A stretch of DNA of 64,000 nt. It comes from Gemmata palustris. Lineage in GTDB: Bacteria > Planctomycetota > Planctomycetia > Gemmatales > Gemmataceae. Of the stretch, positions 6,797 through 15,334 are shown one piece after another (position 1 is the stretch's first letter; each line of letters begins with the position of its first letter). The stretch is taken from the NCBI RefSeq assembly GCF_017939745.1, contig NZ_JAGKQQ010000002.1:744001-808000 (forward strand). Reading direction: 5' to 3'. The notes below the pieces were generated by a model that was given only the letters and a program-made list of their open reading frames with translations, did no database searches and was not told where the DNA came from. Made by a program: the position numbers and the translations under genes.

Positions 6797-9700
6797 ATGC
6801 CACGCCCGCTCTCCTGTTGGCCGGTGCCCGCCCGTTGGCTGCTGTCGGCCGTCGCCGTGGTGCTCGTGGGGCCGCTGCACGCCGCCCCGCTCTCCCAACC
6901 CAAGGGCGACGCAAAGCCGGCCGAACTACCGGCCGTCGCGCCCGAATTCGACAAGGTGCCGCTCTTCGACCTATCGAAGGGGGCCGGACTACCCAGTTAC
7001 CTGAAGGCGTCGCCGACCATGCTCGGGGACGCCAGCGGGCTGCGCGGCGGCGAGGCCCGGGTCACGACCCCCGACCTGGGTAGCAAGGATTTCACCTTCG
7101 ACGTCCTGTTCCGGTTCAACGACGGGGAGAAATCGATCGCCCTGATCGGAGTGACCGCGGCCGCACCCGTGACCCGGGCGGCCGACGAGGGCGTTTCTTC
7201 GGCCGTTCACAGCCCCGGGCTCGGCGGCTACACGACCCTCGGCAGCACCGGCGGGACGGAGTTCCGACTGGGGACGTTCAAGACGGACGGCCCGCACCTG
7301 TACCGGATCGACAAGAAGGGGGACGCGCTGACGGTGGCAATCGGCGAGTGGAAGGACGGCAAGTTCAGCCCGTACTCCGTCAAGGCCCTCACCATCTCGA
7401 AGGACACCCCGGTTCTCAAATCGGGCGGGGTTCCGTTCTTCGGTAACGAGGCCACGTTCCTGGGGGTGCGCCTGGCCGTAGACGGCAAAGTGGTCGATCC
7501 CGGGAAGCCGGCCCCGCCCCCGGCCGACCTGTCGAAGATCCCGCTCACTCCGCTCGGCGGGGCCAATCCGCTCCCGAGCTACCTCGGCACCGACGCGGCC
7601 GGGGTCGCGGACAAGGACGGGCTCCGCCTCGACAACTCCGCGTACCGGACGAAGACGACCGGGCTCGTCGAAAAGGACTTCGTCTTCGACGTGCGGTTCC
7701 GGTTCCAGGACGAGGAGCAGAGCATTTTCACGATCGGGCTCGCCGGCGCGAAGGGAGAAGGCATCAGCTCGCGGGTCCACGGACCCGGGCACGGCGGGTA
7801 CGCAACCCTGGCCATCACCGGACAGGAGGAGTTCCGGTTGGGGGCGTTCAAGACGGCCGGCCCGCACACCTTCCGAATCGAGAAGCGCGGCCCGACGCTG
7901 ACGCTCGCCATCGGCACAGAAAAGGACGGGACGTTTACTCCAATTGTAACGAAAACGATCCCGCGACTCACGGCGACGGCCCCGTGTCTGACCCCGAAAG
8001 AGTGTGCGGTGTTCGTGTCCGGGAACGGGGGCAAGTTGGAGGCCGTGCGCTTCGTGGTCAACGGAGAAGCGCACGGCGGGAACGTGGCCGGCGGCTCGAA
8101 GGGTGGCACCGAGCCCAGGCCGACCGACCCCAAGCGCCCGGCCGCGGCCGCCGATAACGGTATCGAGGGCCGGGAGCACCTGATCCGGCTGACCGGGGCG
8201 CCGCTCCCGTCGTACCTCGGTGCGCACCCCGGCCTCACCTTTGAACCCGCGGGCGGACTGGTGCTTCACGACCGCCTGATTCGCACCGCAGCGGCGGACT
8301 TCGCCACCAAGGACTTCACCTTCGACGTGGTGTTCCGATTCAAAGAGAAGGAACAAGCGATCTGCCTGGTCGGGCTCGGGGCCGCGGAGCGGCGGCCCGG
8401 GGGCGGCATGGACCTGAAGGACAGCGTGTGCTCCCGGCTCCACGGCCCCGGGCACGGGGGGTACGGAACGGTGAGCGTTTCCGGACAAGAGGAGCGCCCG
8501 CTCGGCGCGTACAAGTCGGCCGGCCCGCACATGTTCCGGCTCCGGAAGAAGGGCAACGTACTCACGATGGCCGTGTGCGTCGAGTTCAAGGGTACGTTTA
8601 CCGCCCACATCGAGCGGTCGATCACTGACCTGAAGGCGGCTGCCCCGTTCCTGACCAAATCGAACAGTTGGCTCTTCATCGGCGCGGACGGGGTGGTGGA
8701 GTCGGTTCGACTGGTGGTCGATAGCGAACCGATCGAGTCCCGGGATCTGGCACTGAACCTCCCGGCCCGCGTGGTCGCCGGTCGGTCACTGGGACAATCT
8801 CTGGTCGCGGCCCCGGGGGGCAAGAAGTTCGCGGTGGCGTCCGGTCCGAAGGGGCTCACCGTCAGCACCGAGGGCAAGGTCTCCTGGGTGCCGACCGCCG
8901 AACAACTCGGGCGCCACGAGGTCCGGATCAACGTCGCCGGTCCGAAGGACACGGCCCAAGCGATTCTCGCGGTCGAAGTCGTCTCCGCCGAGGACGCGGC
9001 CGCCGTCAACGGGAACTTGGCCCGGATCGACAGCCTGTACCAACTACCGCTGGCCGCGGGGCCGACCCACATCGGTCCCGGGCTCGACGGGAAATCCCTC
9101 CTTCTGGTGGAGGGGAACCGGTTGCGGCGACTGACCGGCGGGGGGATCACGGTGAAGGAGGAGATCCGCCTGCCAGCGCGCTACGAGCGGCTGTTCGAGC
9201 GGGCCGATTACTTCGTCGGGCTGTCGGACGAGAAGAAGGCCCTGCACGTGATCGACAAGAAGACGCTGAAGGTTCGGCGGAGCGTCAAGATGGATTACCC
9301 GGCCCGGACCGACCTGGCCCCGCACCCGACCCGGGCACTCTGCTACGTGTGCGTCGTGACCGGCGGGGAGGGTCCGCCGGCCCGGGTTCTGATCGTCGAA
9401 GAGGACACCGGGGACGTGCAGGAGCCGGCCGGTCTGTTCGGCTCCTGGGCCGTGGTGTCGCCCGACGGGCGCAACCTCTACGCCGGCTACCGGGAACTGT
9501 ACCAGAAGGGCGCGCGCCTGCTGTTCAACCCCGACCGGATCCACGTCGTCCCGGAGTACGGGACGTTCGACGCCCTGCTGGTCTACGACATTACCCGCGC
9601 CAAGCCGGTGATGCGGCACCTCAAGGAGGAGCCGGGCGGGAACGGAACCGGGCTGGTGCTGTCGCCGGACGGGAAGCGCCTGACGTACCTGTCGCACACC

Positions 9701-10066
9701 GGGTACCCGATTTCTTCCGACCAGATCCCCGCGTGGTCGCCCGCGTCCCTGGACAAGCGCCCGATCGGGTACTCGACCAAGGCGGACAAGGCGTCGACCC
9801 TCTGGGTCGCGTACCACCCGGTACTGGACATTGCCGCGGCGCCGGCCAAAGCCGGGGCGGTGTGCTACGACCGCGAGACGGGCGAGGTCGAACCGAAGCG
9901 GGCGGACCTCACGTACCCGTTCCTCGGGGAACCGGCGGTGAGCCGGGTGTTCTTTTCGCCCGACGGTCGGCACCTGCTGTTGGAGTGTGAGGAGAACGGG
10001 AAGCGGTCGCTGCGCCGGGTCCGGCTCAACCTGACGGCCGCAGAGGTGGCCCGGTTGCCGAAGTGA
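6797..10066 (+). CDS. Large secreted protein: three repeated jelly-roll-like modules, Ig-like domain, beta-propeller
   Basis: A 1089-residue exported protein with a signal peptide (about 1-31, ending LHAA-P). Three copies of a module of about 185 residues follow, at roughly 55-235, 247-427 and 462-646. Each starts with an LPSYL segment and contains DFTFDVLFRF-type, VHGPGHGGY-type and FKTAGPH-type blocks. Residues about 650-730 look like an Ig/cadherin-type fold (SGPKGLTVSTEGKVSWVP), and about 740-1089 contains VSPDGRNLYAGY and LSPDGKRLTYLSH blades typical of WD40/YVTN propellers. The repeats could be carbohydrate-binding, but no known family name fits. ATG 6797 is preferred over an in-frame upstream codon because of GAGGAA at 6785. 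It ends nine bases from the convergent BatD gene. Confidence 0.75.
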   Translation: MPRPLSCWPVPARWLLSAVAVVLVGPLHAAPLSQPKGDAKPAELPAVAPEFDKVPLFDLSKGAGLPSYLKASPTMLGDASGLRGGEARVTTPDLGSKDFTFDVLFRFNDGEKSIALIGVTAAAPVTRAADEGVSSAVHSPGLGGYTTLGSTGGTEFRLGTFKTDGPHLYRIDKKGDALTVAIGEWKDGKFSPYSVKALTISKDTPVLKSGGVPFFGNEATFLGVRLAVDGKVVDPGKPAPPPADLSKIPLTPLGGANPLPSYLGTDAAGVADKDGLRLDNSAYRTKTTGLVEKDFVFDVRFRFQDEEQSIFTIGLAGAKGEGISSRVHGPGHGGYATLAITGQEEFRLGAFKTAGPHTFRIEKRGPTLTLAIGTEKDGTFTPIVTKTIPRLTATAPCLTPKECAVFVSGNGGKLEAVRFVVNGEAHGGNVAGGSKGGTEPRPTDPKRPAAAADNGIEGREHLIRLTGAPLPSYLGAHPGLTFEPAGGLVLHDRLIRTAAADFATKDFTFDVVFRFKEKEQAICLVGLGAAERRPGGGMDLKDSVCSRLHGPGHGGYGTVSVSGQEERPLGAYKSAGPHMFRLRKKGNVLTMAVCVEFKGTFTAHIERSITDLKAAAPFLTKSNSWLFIGADGVVESVRLVVDSEPIESRDLALNLPARVVAGRSLGQSLVAAPGGKKFAVASGPKGLTVSTEGKVSWVPTAEQLGRHEVRINVAGPKDTAQAILAVEVVSAEDAAAVNGNLARIDSLYQLPLAAGPTHIGPGLDGKSLLLVEGNRLRRLTGGGITVKEEIRLPARYERLFERADYFVGLSDEKKALHVIDKKTLKVRRSVKMDYPARTDLAPHPTRALCYVCVVTGGEGPPARVLIVEEDTGDVQEPAGLFGSWAVVSPDGRNLYAGYRELYQKGARLLFNPDRIHVVPEYGTFDALLVYDITRAKPVMRHLKEEPGGNGTGLVLSPDGKRLTYLSHTGYPISSDQIPAWSPASLDKRPIGYSTKADKASTLWVAYHPVLDIAAAPAKAGAVCYDRETGEVEPKRADLTYPFLGEPAVSRVFFSPDGRHLLLECEENGKRSLRRVRLNLTAAEVARLPK

Positions 10067-10075
10067 ACCGCAGGG

Positions 10076-11362
10076 TCACCCGACCGGGTTCAATGGCGGC
10101 AGTGCCCGCGCCCCGGGCCGGGTCGTTGAGGGGCGCAGTGTACGACGGGCAAGTTTGATGCGGGCGAATAGCTGATGCGCGTCCCACGATCCGGGAGCGC
10201 CCGCCCCCGGGCGAACGTAGACGCGACTTGTCAGGTCCGCAATCGCGCGAGACAGCTCGGGATCGGCGGCTCGGTGCTCGAATTCGGCGAGAGACGTGAA
10301 ACCGAACCGATCGAGCCATTGTTCCAAAGCCACGAACACGGTGTGCGCGTCGTGAGAGCGGCACGCGCGTTGAAATCGGGTGAAGTAAGCGGACTCGGAC
10401 GCGCTCCACGCGGCGTAGCGCCGGGTACCCCACGACCACAGACGCACGGCCAGAAACCCGCCCAGCGCGATCGCCCCGACGAGTGCCGCCCCCCAACGCC
10501 ACCACCGGCCGCGTGCATTTGAGGCAGTGGAAATTGTGGTTGGCTCGGGCGCGGACACTGGAACGGCCGCTACCGTAAACGTCTTGCCGGGTAACTTCAC
10601 GGTTTTCAGTTCGTTGGCCCCGAGGTCGAACCACGTCAGCGTTCGGTCCGGGACGGTCACGGTACCGGCTTCTTTGCACACGTAGGTAACCGTTTCGGTG
10701 CGCTGGCCCGTTAGTGCGCCGCGCTCGGTGCGATCGTTAACGACCGGCTCTTTGGGGTACGCGGCCAGTTCGTCGATCTCGTCGAGCCGGAACGGAGGGA
10801 ACACCATCCCGGGCACGCCGTCCGCAGTCACGGTGAGTGTCCGCGTGAGTGCGTCACCGACTTTCAGCGCCTTCGGGTTCGGTTTCCAATCATCTGTCAC
10901 CTTGAGATCGCGTGCAGCGATCACGGTCCCGAGCCCCTCCGCGCCCGGAGGAGTCTTCGCGGTGAATGACGCGCGCTCCGTGGTGACCTGTCGCTGAACA
11001 ACAGGCTTGCCGAACCCGGCGTTCGACTCGAACCGGATCGCGAATGCCGGGATCTGGACGGTTCCCGGTCGTTGCGCGTAAACGGTGAACTCGTGGCGCT
11101 GGGTGGTGAAACTCGTGTCACCGATCGTTTCCGAACCGACGATGGAGCCGCTCGGAGGCAGCACGACCGCCCCTGGAATCGGCGGCATATCGAACGACGG
11201 CACGCCCGCGAACAGATCGGGGGTGTAAAGCGTGATCGCCAGCGTGACCCGCTGACCGACCCACGCGCCGTCCTTTGGGGCCAGTTCCACCTTCGCGCGC
11301 GGAGGCGGATCGGCGGCCGTTACAGGCGCGGCGAACAACAGGAGCGGAACGATGAACCTCAC
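10076..11362 (-). CDS. batD: BatD-like membrane protein, last gene of the MoxR/Bat operon
   Basis: A 428-residue protein with an N-terminal signal (VRFIVPLLLFAAPVTAAD), an extracytoplasmic beta-sandwich region (about 25-300) and one transmembrane helix near 320 (WRWGAALVGAIALGGFLAV) before a cytoplasmic helical tail. This is the layout of BatD proteins, which work with VWA proteins and MoxR ATPases in aerotolerance or envelope stress. The GTG start at 11362 overlaps the stop of the upstream TPR gene by four bases (GTGA). A longer reading from 11446 would add about 28 residues inside that gene and is unlikely. It is the terminal gene of the nine-gene operon. Confidence 0.75.
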   Translation of the reverse strand: MRFIVPLLLFAAPVTAADPPPRAKVELAPKDGAWVGQRVTLAITLYTPDLFAGVPSFDMPPIPGAVVLPPSGSIVGSETIGDTSFTTQRHEFTVYAQRPGTVQIPAFAIRFESNAGFGKPVVQRQVTTERASFTAKTPPGAEGLGTVIAARDLKVTDDWKPNPKALKVGDALTRTLTVTADGVPGMVFPPFRLDEIDELAAYPKEPVVNDRTERGALTGQRTETVTYVCKEAGTVTVPDRTLTWFDLGANELKTVKLPGKTFTVAAVPVSAPEPTTISTASNARGRWWRWGAALVGAIALGGFLAVRLWSWGTRRYAAWSASESAYFTRFQRACRSHDAHTVFVALEQWLDRFGFTSLAEFEHRAADPELSRAIADLTSRVYVRPGAGAPGSWDAHQLFARIKLARRTLRPSTTRPGARALPPLNPVG

Positions 11363-11988
11363 GGCGCCTTCTCCCCCGATTGCGCCTGGAACGCGAACTT
11401 CGCGCGCAGGAAGTCGGCCGGTTTCGTCTGCACGCGCCGCAACCACAGCCCGCGCAACTGCTCATCGTTCAGGGGTTCGTCGCCCGCGACCTCGGTTTTC
11501 TGCCCGCGGTTCGCGTTCTCCCCCTTCTCGAAGACGATTTTGTCGGCCTTCACCTGCCCCCCGGTCTCGTCCCCGCCGGTGAGTTTCAACCGGTCGCGCC
11601 GCACCACAGCAACCGCGCGGTTTTCTATGCACTCGGACCAGTCCGCACGAAGATTCAGCGCGCGATCGTAGCTCGCAATCGCGGCGTCGTACTTGCCGAG
11701 CATCACGAGACTGTTTCCGCGATCGAACGCGGCTTCCGGCGTGCCCACTGTGGCGAACGCGGTCGCGGCGTCCTTGAAATTGCCAGCGCGGTAGAGCGCG
11801 ACACCACGCCGGTACGGGTCGACGTAATCTTGTGCAGCGACTTCAAACTGACCCGCTCGAAACAGGCGATCGGCACGCTGATCCGGTGAGGACCAGAGGT
11901 CCGGGTTGCGCGCGGAAGCCAGCGCGAGAGCCGCCCCCGCGATTACCAAGGCTCCCGCAAATAACGTGAGCGGTCGGCGCGTGCTCAT
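11359..11988 (-). CDS. TPR protein of the Bat operon (BatC/BatE-like)
   Basis: A 209-residue protein with an N-terminal membrane anchor (TLFAGALVIAGAALALASA) and two or three tetratricopeptide repeats at about 40-130 (for example YRAGNFKDAATAFATVG and LGKYDAAIASYDRALNL). TPR proteins at this position are the BatC/BatE components that scaffold the Bat complex on the periplasmic face of the inner membrane. It overlaps both neighbours by four bases (ATGA at its start, GTGA at its end), so translation is coupled. The C-terminal 80 residues are charged and have no known domain. Confidence 0.72.
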   Translation of the reverse strand: MSTRRPLTLFAGALVIAGAALALASARNPDLWSSPDQRADRLFRAGQFEVAAQDYVDPYRRGVALYRAGNFKDAATAFATVGTPEAAFDRGNSLVMLGKYDAAIASYDRALNLRADWSECIENRAVAVVRRDRLKLTGGDETGGQVKADKIVFEKGENANRGQKTEVAGDEPLNDEQLRGLWLRRVQTKPADFLRAKFAFQAQSGEKAP

Positions 11989-12911
11989 GCTTCACCCCCG
12001 GCGGACCGCACCATCCACCCGCGCCGAAACAACAGCAGTGCCACGAGCGCGAGCGGGAAAACGAGCCAGTAGCCGAAGTCCTTCCAACGCTCACCCCCGG
12101 CCTGCTCCGAAACGGTCGAGAACCGCGTGTTGCGGCTGAGGCGCTGCACGTCCGCGTCGTCCGGCGACACGCGCACCACTGGCGCGTCGAGTACGGAAGC
12201 CGCTTGTTTGAGCGATTCCAGTTCCGGCCCCTCACCGGCCACCGCCAGCACGCTCACCGGCGCGCGCCCCTCCGCGCGGTACTTCTCCAGTGCCTTCTGT
12301 TCGTCCGGGGACGCGCCGTCCGCGATCCACAGCACCCACCCGGCTCGGCCGGACTTCTTCACCGTCTCGTCGGCCGCGGTCAGCGCAGCACCGGCGTTGG
12401 CCCCTTCAACGGGCATCACGTCCGGCGACAGTTCCGCAGCGAACGCGGTAACGATTCCCGCATCGGTCGTGAGCGGCATGACCCGGTGCGCACTGCCCGC
12501 GTAAGCGAAGAGCGCGGTCCGCGTCCCCGGGCGCTGTTGGAGCAGGTCGCACACCTTCTCTGTCGCGCGGGCGAGGCGGTTCGGTTGCACGTCCTCGGAT
12601 TTCATCGACGGCGTGACCTTCACGACGATCGCGAGTACCGCGGTGTCCTCCGCGAACGGCGCCGGCTCGCGCGCCCATGTCGGCCCGGCCAGCGCGAGCA
12701 CCGCGAGCACCCACCCGACGAGCAGTACGGTCACCGGCCGGAACCAACCGCGCTCCGCGCGCCCGATGAGTAGGTGCGGGAGCAGGTGCGGCGCAACGAG
12801 CTGCCGCCACGCGCGCCCCGCGTCCTCGGTCGCCCACAATCGCCACGTCAGCGCCCCGGCCGGGATGACCGCGAGCAACCACCACGGGCGGAGGAAGTGA
12901 AACTCCGCCAT
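11985..12911 (-). CDS. VWA-type Bat protein with a degenerate MIDAS motif (BatB-like)
   Basis: A 308-residue protein built like BatB: a short N-terminal region, transmembrane helices near 58-78 and 280-297, and a von Willebrand A domain between them. The metal-binding MIDAS motif DxSxS is not intact: the aligned stretch VVKVTPSM has Lys98 in place of Asp and Thr100 in place of the first Ser. The later VWA elements GANAGAALTAAD and LWIADGAS are recognisable. Binding of a metal-dependent ligand therefore looks impaired, unlike the neighbouring BatA. ATG 12911 shares its A with the upstream stop; a GTG at 12914 is also possible. Confidence 0.75.
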   Translation of the reverse strand: MAEFHFLRPWWLLAVIPAGALTWRLWATEDAGRAWRQLVAPHLLPHLLIGRAERGWFRPVTVLLVGWVLAVLALAGPTWAREPAPFAEDTAVLAIVVKVTPSMKSEDVQPNRLARATEKVCDLLQQRPGTRTALFAYAGSAHRVMPLTTDAGIVTAFAAELSPDVMPVEGANAGAALTAADETVKKSGRAGWVLWIADGASPDEQKALEKYRAEGRAPVSVLAVAGEGPELESLKQAASVLDAPVVRVSPDDADVQRLSRNTRFSTVSEQAGGERWKDFGYWLVFPLALVALLLFRRGWMVRSAGGEA

Positions 12912-13927
12912 CACACCCTCGCGACTCGGGCAGGTGAACGCGCGCTCGATGGCGCACGCAAACGGTTCGCCAGCATTCCAGCAACCGCGGGCACGAAGCT
13001 CAGCGCGAATCCCGCCGCGAGCGGCCAGTGAAACAGGTCGCGCCGCGGGCGGTGCGAGATCGTTTGGGCCTCGCGCGTGGGCAGTTCGTCGAGTCGCTTG
13101 TAGATCGCGTCCAGTTCGGCCCGGTTACCGGCGTGCGAGTACGTTCCGCCGGTGGTGCCCGCGACCCGCTTGAGTGCCTCTTCGTCGAGCTTGTCCTCGC
13201 CCGCCGCATTGGGATCACCGACCGCGACCGTGTAAACGACGATCCCCTTATCCTTCGCGACCGCGGCGGCCTTTTCGGGCGGCACCTGGCTACCGGTGTC
13301 GTTGCCGTCGGTCAGTACGATCAGCACCTTTTCGGGCACATCACTCCGGTCGAAGACCGTGATCGCCAGCCCGATCGCGTCACCGAGTGCCGTTTTCGGC
13401 CCGGCCATGCCGACGCGCGTTTCGGCGAGCAGCTCGTGGCACACATCGAGGTCTTGCGTGAACGGCGCCTGAACGAACGGCGCGTTCCCGAACACGATCA
13501 GCCCCACGCGATCGCCCTTGCGCCGCGTCAAAAAGTCGGCGAGCACCTGTTTCACTGCGGTGAGCCGGTCCGTGGTCTTTCCGGCCTCATCGGTGAAGTC
13601 GCGCGTCCCCATCGAGCCGGACAGGTCCACCGCGAGCATCATGTCGCGGACCGGTATGGTCCGGTTGATCGGCGGTTCGAGCCACTGTGGGCGCACGAGT
13701 GCGAACACGACACACAGCCAGACACCGACGAGCGCGAACCCGCGCCCCCACCCGCCGCGCAGCACGACCGCGCCGGTCGTCGGCTCCTGACCGGTGAGGC
13801 GCGCGAGGCGCGGAACGAACGGTACCCGGAGCGCTTCGCGGTGCTCGCGGTACGCCGGTACCACCCACCGCACCAGAACGGGCAGCGGTAACACGGCAAG
13901 CAGCCAGGGATAGGCGAGTGTCAGCAT
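12911..13927 (-). CDS. batA: VWA-type Bat protein with intact MIDAS (BatA-like)
   Basis: A 338-residue inner-membrane VWA protein. Transmembrane helices lie near 5-25, 62-80 and 305-322. The VWA domain begins with an intact MIDAS motif DLSGSM (Asp101, Ser103, Ser105) and includes KTALGDAIGLAI and LTDGNDTGS. BatA and BatB are thought to form a membrane complex driven or remodelled by the MoxR ATPase. ATG 13927 overlaps the end of the DUF4381 gene by seven bases. A much longer upstream open frame in the same phase is only a high-GC artefact over the neighbouring gene. Confidence 0.85.
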   Translation of the reverse strand: MLTLAYPWLLAVLPLPVLVRWVVPAYREHREALRVPFVPRLARLTGQEPTTGAVVLRGGWGRGFALVGVWLCVVFALVRPQWLEPPINRTIPVRDMMLAVDLSGSMGTRDFTDEAGKTTDRLTAVKQVLADFLTRRKGDRVGLIVFGNAPFVQAPFTQDLDVCHELLAETRVGMAGPKTALGDAIGLAITVFDRSDVPEKVLIVLTDGNDTGSQVPPEKAAAVAKDKGIVVYTVAVGDPNAAGEDKLDEEALKRVAGTTGGTYSHAGNRAELDAIYKRLDELPTREAQTISHRPRRDLFHWPLAAGFALSFVPAVAGMLANRLRAPSSARSPARVARV

Positions 13928-14394
13928 CGGTGGTGCGTGATCCAGTGTCGAACGACGGCCGCGAGTTTCGGAACATCGGGCGCTGCGCCCGGCCGCGCGC
14001 GCTGGTAGATCGCGTCCCCCAAGAGCCGCCCGTCGCCGCTGGTGAAAGCGTCCGTTCCACCGGTCGCGTCGAGGAACCCGAGCCACGCCGCGCCCGTGAG
14101 TGACGCGACGCGCTCGCGCGGGAACGCCGCGAGCGCCGTCCGCTTCAACAGCTCTGCGATCTCGATTACAGCTACGGGCGCTTGGTGCGCGATCAGGTCG
14201 AGTTCTCGTAGCGCGTCGCGGCGGTATCGATTGCGGCGCCAGCGATCCACCGCGGCCCACACGCCGACACCGAATAACACCAGTGCGACCCCCGCGACCA
14301 CGTACCACCCCGGTGCGAGGGGCCACCACGACACCGGAGGCGGAACGGCGATGTCGTGTAGTCGATCAAGGCTGCCCGGATCAGTATCAGCCAC
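13921..14394 (-). CDS. DUF4381 membrane protein of the MoxR/Bat operon
   Basis: A 157-residue protein with the DUF4381 hallmark near its N-terminus: LHDIAVPPPVSWWPLAPGWY, followed at once by a transmembrane helix (VVAGVALVLFGVGVWAAV) and a basic cytoplasmic tail with RRNRYRRDALRELD. Proteins of this family occur almost only between the DUF58 and VWA genes in MoxR operons. The GTG start at 14394 overlaps the DUF58 gene by eight bases; a start at 14424 is less likely. The role is unknown beyond membership of the complex. Confidence 0.8.
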   Translation of the reverse strand: MADTDPGSLDRLHDIAVPPPVSWWPLAPGWYVVAGVALVLFGVGVWAAVDRWRRNRYRRDALRELDLIAHQAPVAVIEIAELLKRTALAAFPRERVASLTGAAWLGFLDATGGTDAFTSGDGRLLGDAIYQRARPGAAPDVPKLAAVVRHWITHHRC

Positions 14395-15334
14395 GACGCC
14401 CCCCCGGTCGGGCACCGAGCGCACGCAGAACCTGGTCGGTCACGTCCGCGTCCGTGCGAACCGGCAATACGGGAACCTCGCGCGACAACAGGAAGTTCTT
14501 CGCTGTGGCGAACCGCTCATCGAACTCCCGGCGGAACCCGTTCTGCACGGAGGCGCTGCCGGTATCGACTTCCATTTGCCGCGCGCCGTCCGAAACGACC
14601 AGGTTCCCCGCGGCCGGCAGGTCCGTTTCGAGCGGGTCGAACACGAACGCGATCAGGACGTCGTTGTGCCGTGCGATCGTCGTGACGAGTTGTTGCGTAT
14701 CCGGGTCCGATCCGGCCGCGTCGGAGATCAGCACCACGAGGAAGTCGTGTGTCGCCACGCGCACCGCGCGCCGCAGGGCCTCGTTCAGCATCTCGGGACC
14801 GGGCTTGGTGGGTGAGTCCGCCCGAAGCTCGCGATTCCGCTGCGCCACCGTGCCCAACAGGTGCATCACGGTGGACCGCGTGCGCTGCGGGCGGATCTCC
14901 GTGATTTCGGAATCGTTGAACACGATCGCGCCGACGCGGTCCTTCACCGCAACCGTGCGCCACGCGGCGAGTGCGGCGCATTCGGCCGCAACAACCGACT
15001 TCATCGCCCTCACGCTGCCGAAGAACATCCCGATCCGCTGGTCGACCACGAGCAGCACCGGGCGCTCGCGCTCCTCGGTGAACACGCGACTGTGCGGTGA
15101 TCGCATGCGCGCGGTCACCTTCCAGTCGATCGTGCGCGGGTCGTCCCCGGGCTGGTACTTGCGGATCTCCTCGAAATCCAGCCCGCGCCCGCGCAGTTTG
15201 GAAGTGTGCCCGCCCGCGAGCAGGCTCGTCACCGGCTGGCGCGGCAGGAAGCTGAACCCCCGCGCCTTGTGCCGGAGGGCCGCGAGTTGTTCCAGGGTGA
15301 CGTACACCCCGGCACTGGCATCGGGGGCACTCAC
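14387..15334 (-). CDS. DUF58 protein (VWA-like) of the MoxR/Bat operon
   Basis: A 315-residue soluble DUF58 protein. The family signature RGLDFEEIRKYQPGDDPRTI is present near residues 47-66, followed by IDWKVTARM and the degenerate VWA strand VLLVVDQRIGM. DUF58 proteins are encoded next to MoxR almost universally and are likely adaptor or substrate proteins of the AAA+ ATPase. The GTG start at 15334 overlaps the moxR stop by four bases (GTGA), which argues against longer starts. Confidence 0.87.
   Translation of the reverse strand: MSAPDASAGVYVTLEQLAALRHKARGFSFLPRQPVTSLLAGGHTSKLRGRGLDFEEIRKYQPGDDPRTIDWKVTARMRSPHSRVFTEERERPVLLVVDQRIGMFFGSVRAMKSVVAAECAALAAWRTVAVKDRVGAIVFNDSEITEIRPQRTRSTVMHLLGTVAQRNRELRADSPTKPGPEMLNEALRRAVRVATHDFLVVLISDAAGSDPDTQQLVTTIARHNDVLIAFVFDPLETDLPAAGNLVVSDGARQMEVDTGSASVQNGFRREFDERFATAKNFLLSREVPVLPVRTDADVTDQVLRALGARPGGRRG

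Noticed and set aside
6989-8608. A 539-codon minus-strand frame opposite the triple-repeat protein
   Set aside because: Antisense shadow; the plus-strand frame has a signal peptide and internal repeats.
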